From Methanocalculaceae archaeon (lineage in GTDB: Archaea; Halobacteriota; Methanomicrobia; Methanomicrobiales; Methanocorpusculaceae), in NCBI GenBank assembly GCA_031255895.1, contig JAIRRQ010000015.1, forward strand, positions 1 through 7,497: DNA of 7,497 nucleotides. Reading direction: 5' to 3'. The position numbers and the translations under genes were made by a program. Positions 6,344 through 7,497 of this stretch are shown here, in pieces. Below the pieces are notes generated by a model. That model was not told the DNA's origin, made no database searches, and saw only the letters and a program-made list of their open reading frames with translations. Numbering within the stretch: position 1 is the first letter of the stretch; every line of letters starts with the position of its first letter.

Positions 6344-6823
6344 AGAGTTTTCCAGAGGACACCCCCTGGAATATCGGGACAAAAGTAGTTTTGGATGCAC
6401 TCCTTATGCGCGAATCCAATCATCTGATAAAATGCGATTATAACTGGACCTTCGTTGCAAGAAACAGTGTTCCAATGGATTTGATCCCATGATCCATGCC
6501 TGATAATTTGGAATAACATCAGCCATAATCAGCTTTCTGGTTGTTGCATCGTCAAGATGAACGCCATCAATGATGTAGCAGATGATCTCTTCCTCAAAAT
6601 ATTCGGCAGAAAAAACAGGGGGTGGAGCTGATCCATAACATGGCGGCACAGTATCGATCATCCCATCTCCAAGCCTCAAAAACGGTGGAGCATTCAGCTC
6701 ACAGATGAAGAGATAGTCTGTGATGATATATGGACGAACAAGATGATGCCTATACGTCCACAAAGGTGTACGATTTGGAAATAGTAAATATATCCCAAAG
6801 CATCCAATAAGACATGCAAACAT
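6340..6823 (-). pseudogene. GNAT acetyltransferase-like gene broken by two frameshifts
   Basis: One minus-strand frame is open for 139 codons (ATG 6823 to TAA 6404), beginning with a hydrophobic stretch (CLIGCFGIYLLF). Its last 35 or so codons do not look natural. A second frame carries GIKSIGTLFLAT (about 6488-6453), and a third carries EGPVIIAFYQMIGFAHKE followed by 19 more residues ending LWKTL and a TAG at 6340-6342. Joined in order, these read like the C-terminal half of a GNAT N-acetyltransferase, with the typical AFYQMIGF element and a preceding strand. Both shifts go the same way and fit single-base losses, one near 6487-6508 and one near 6453-6470. The repaired gene would end exactly at the convergent radical SAM stop (4-bp overlap), leaving no gap. 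It is either a young pseudogene or two sequencing errors. I cannot identify the N-terminal half, where no clear acetyl-CoA RxxGxG loop is visible, so the GNAT call rests on the 3' part. Confidence 0.45.
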
Positions 6824-6856
6824 ACTTATGCTTGCGAGAGTATAATTTTCAAAAGT
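6824..6856. promoter_or_regulatory. 33-bp divergent start region
   Basis: Only 33 bp separate the minus-strand ATG at 6823 from the plus-strand ATG at 6857. An A/T-rich box (AAATTATACT read on the minus strand, about 6838-6847) may serve the minus-strand gene. A plus-strand box (ATACTTATG, 6822-6830) is about 30 bp before 6857 and overlaps the other gene's start codon. Neither start has a Shine-Dalgarno sequence, so short-leader or leaderless transcripts are likely. Confidence 0.35.
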
Positions 6857-7129
6857 ATGATGAAGTGGCAGATCTCGGATCTCTTTGGAATGAGCGTCTA
6901 TTCAGATAAAGCAATTTTTCTCGGTAAAGTGGAGGATGTCGTTCTGGACATTACCAACAAAAAAATCAGCGGCCTTGCGCTGACCGGCGTGAATCAGAAC
7001 GTACTTGATATCAAAAATTATCAGGGTGTTGTCATACCATACCGCATCGTAAAAGAAGTGGGGGACATCATTCTTGTCCGCCATATTCCCGGAGCATTTA
7101 AAGTATCCGATCCACCCATTGAAGAATAA
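6857..7129 (+). CDS. PRC-barrel domain protein
   Basis: A 90-residue protein that is almost entirely one PRC-barrel domain, the small beta-barrel found in the photosynthetic reaction centre H subunit and in RimM. Visible signatures are QISDLFGMSVYSDKAIFLG (5-23), KVEDVVLDITNKKISGLAL (24-42) and GVVIPYRIVKEVGDIILV (57-74). No membrane segment or extra domain is present. Stand-alone archaeal PRC-barrel proteins are widespread; in haloarchaea related proteins (CdpB) act in cell division with SepF. Whether this one does is inference. The start could be 6857 or the next codon, 6860, both ATG; neither has a Shine-Dalgarno. The thg1-like gene begins 13 bp after the stop on the same strand, so the two may be cotranscribed. 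Confidence 0.85.
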   Translation: MMKWQISDLFGMSVYSDKAIFLGKVEDVVLDITNKKISGLALTGVNQNVLDIKNYQGVVIPYRIVKEVGDIILVRHIPGAFKVSDPPIEE

Positions 7130-7142
7130 GCTACAATAAAAT

Positions 7143-7497
7143 ATGAAGGATCGTGAGATTTTTTCTGGCCTTACCACCACCGTTCCTTTTGTTCTGCGAC
7201 TGGATGGGAGAGCCTTCCATCATTTGTCCCAAAACGCTGGATACGCAAAACCATATGATCTTGCGTTTTCCAGGAACATGGCAAAAACCGCGCAAATGTT
7301 GCTCGAGAACAGCGGTCTTGCACCGTCCTTCGCCTATACATTTTCAGATGAGATCAACCTCTACATAATGTCCCCAATATTTGAATGTCGGGTCGAAAAG
7401 CTTGTCTCGGTTGCGGCTGGTTTTGCATCATCAGCTTTTACGTTGTTTTCCTGCACAAAAAATCCAATTTCATTTGATTGCCGCGTTGTCCCAATCG
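7143..7497 (+). CDS. thg1: tRNA(His) guanylyltransferase / Thg1-like 3'-5' polymerase (3' end outside window)
   Basis: The first 118 codons of a Thg1-family protein; the gene runs past the window end. Thg1 enzymes add nucleotides to tRNA 5' ends in the 3'-5' direction: eukaryotic Thg1 adds G-1 to tRNA-His, and archaeal or bacterial Thg1-like proteins also repair 5'-truncated tRNAs using a template. The catalytic signatures are present: RLDGRAFHHL at 19-28 with Asp21, and FSDEIN at 67-72 with Asp69 and Glu70, equivalent to the three metal-binding carboxylates (human Asp29, Asp76, Glu77). RVEKLVSVAAGFASSAFT (about residues 86-103) and FDCRVVP near the visible end are further family blocks. ATG 7143 puts the N-terminus about 20 residues before the RLDGR motif, as usual for the family. 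An in-frame start further upstream is not needed. There is no Shine-Dalgarno. It follows the PRC-barrel gene by 13 bp and is probably cotranscribed with it. Confidence 0.9.
   Translation, partial: MKDREIFSGLTTTVPFVLRLDGRAFHHLSQNAGYAKPYDLAFSRNMAKTAQMLLENSGLAPSFAYTFSDEINLYIMSPIFECRVEKLVSVAAGFASSAFTLFSCTKNPISFDCRVVPI

Noticed and set aside
6380..6393. CAAAA-GTAG-TTTTG hairpin as the terminator of the mptE operon
   Set aside because: The stem is five mostly A-T pairs, lacks a following T-run, and falls inside the readable acetyltransferase-like coding sequence.
1..7497. CRISPR array, transposon ends or integrase-related attachment sites
   Set aside because: No regularly spaced repeats, transposase-like reading frames or direct repeats of the tRNA 3' end were seen; the tRNA-like similarity is full length and decayed, not a short attachment-site copy.

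Overview
The window reads as the genome of a methanogenic euryarchaeon, most likely of the order Methanomicrobiales (a Methanocorpusculum-like organism is my best guess, unconfirmed). The evidence is an MptE-type enzyme of tetrahydromethanopterin synthesis, an archaeal radical SAM protein with a C-terminal helix-hairpin-helix (COG1031 type), an archaeal Thg1-type protein, a tRNA gene without encoded CCA, archaeal TATA boxes, and several genes that lack a Shine-Dalgarno sequence.

Layout. 1-258 is the 3' end of an unidentified plus-strand gene. Convergent to it, 290-2050 on the minus strand encodes a bacterial-type threonyl-tRNA synthetase without its N-terminal TGS domain. Upstream of thrS, 2051-2390 has no protein gene, but it holds what looks like a decayed tRNA-Lys copy (2244-2313, minus). 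A good TATA box lies about 43 bp before this relic and a T-run follows it. An intact tRNA-Lys(CTT) lies at 2391-2464 (minus). From 2586 to 6343 three plus-strand genes form a tight operon: an RCK(TrkA-N)-DHH-DHHA1 fusion protein, MptE, and the radical SAM protein. Both junctions overlap by 11 bp, which suggests translational coupling. Convergent to the operon, 6340-6823 on the minus strand holds an ORF whose 3' part resembles a GNAT acetyltransferase only if two frameshifts are allowed. A 33-bp divergent promoter region separates it from a PRC-barrel gene (6857-7129). A Thg1-type 3'-5' nucleotidyltransferase gene follows 13 bp later and runs off the window at 7497.

Themes. Several genes act on tRNA: threonine charging, tRNA-Lys, and 3'-5' addition or repair of tRNA 5' ends. 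The central operon joins pterin cofactor synthesis with a probable NAD(H)- or nucleotide-sensing phosphoesterase and a radical SAM enzyme of unknown substrate. The most unusual observations are the tRNA-Lys relic, the twice-frameshifted acetyltransferase-like gene, the TGS-less synthetase and the mptE-radical SAM coupling. I found no CRISPR array, insertion sequence or integrase.
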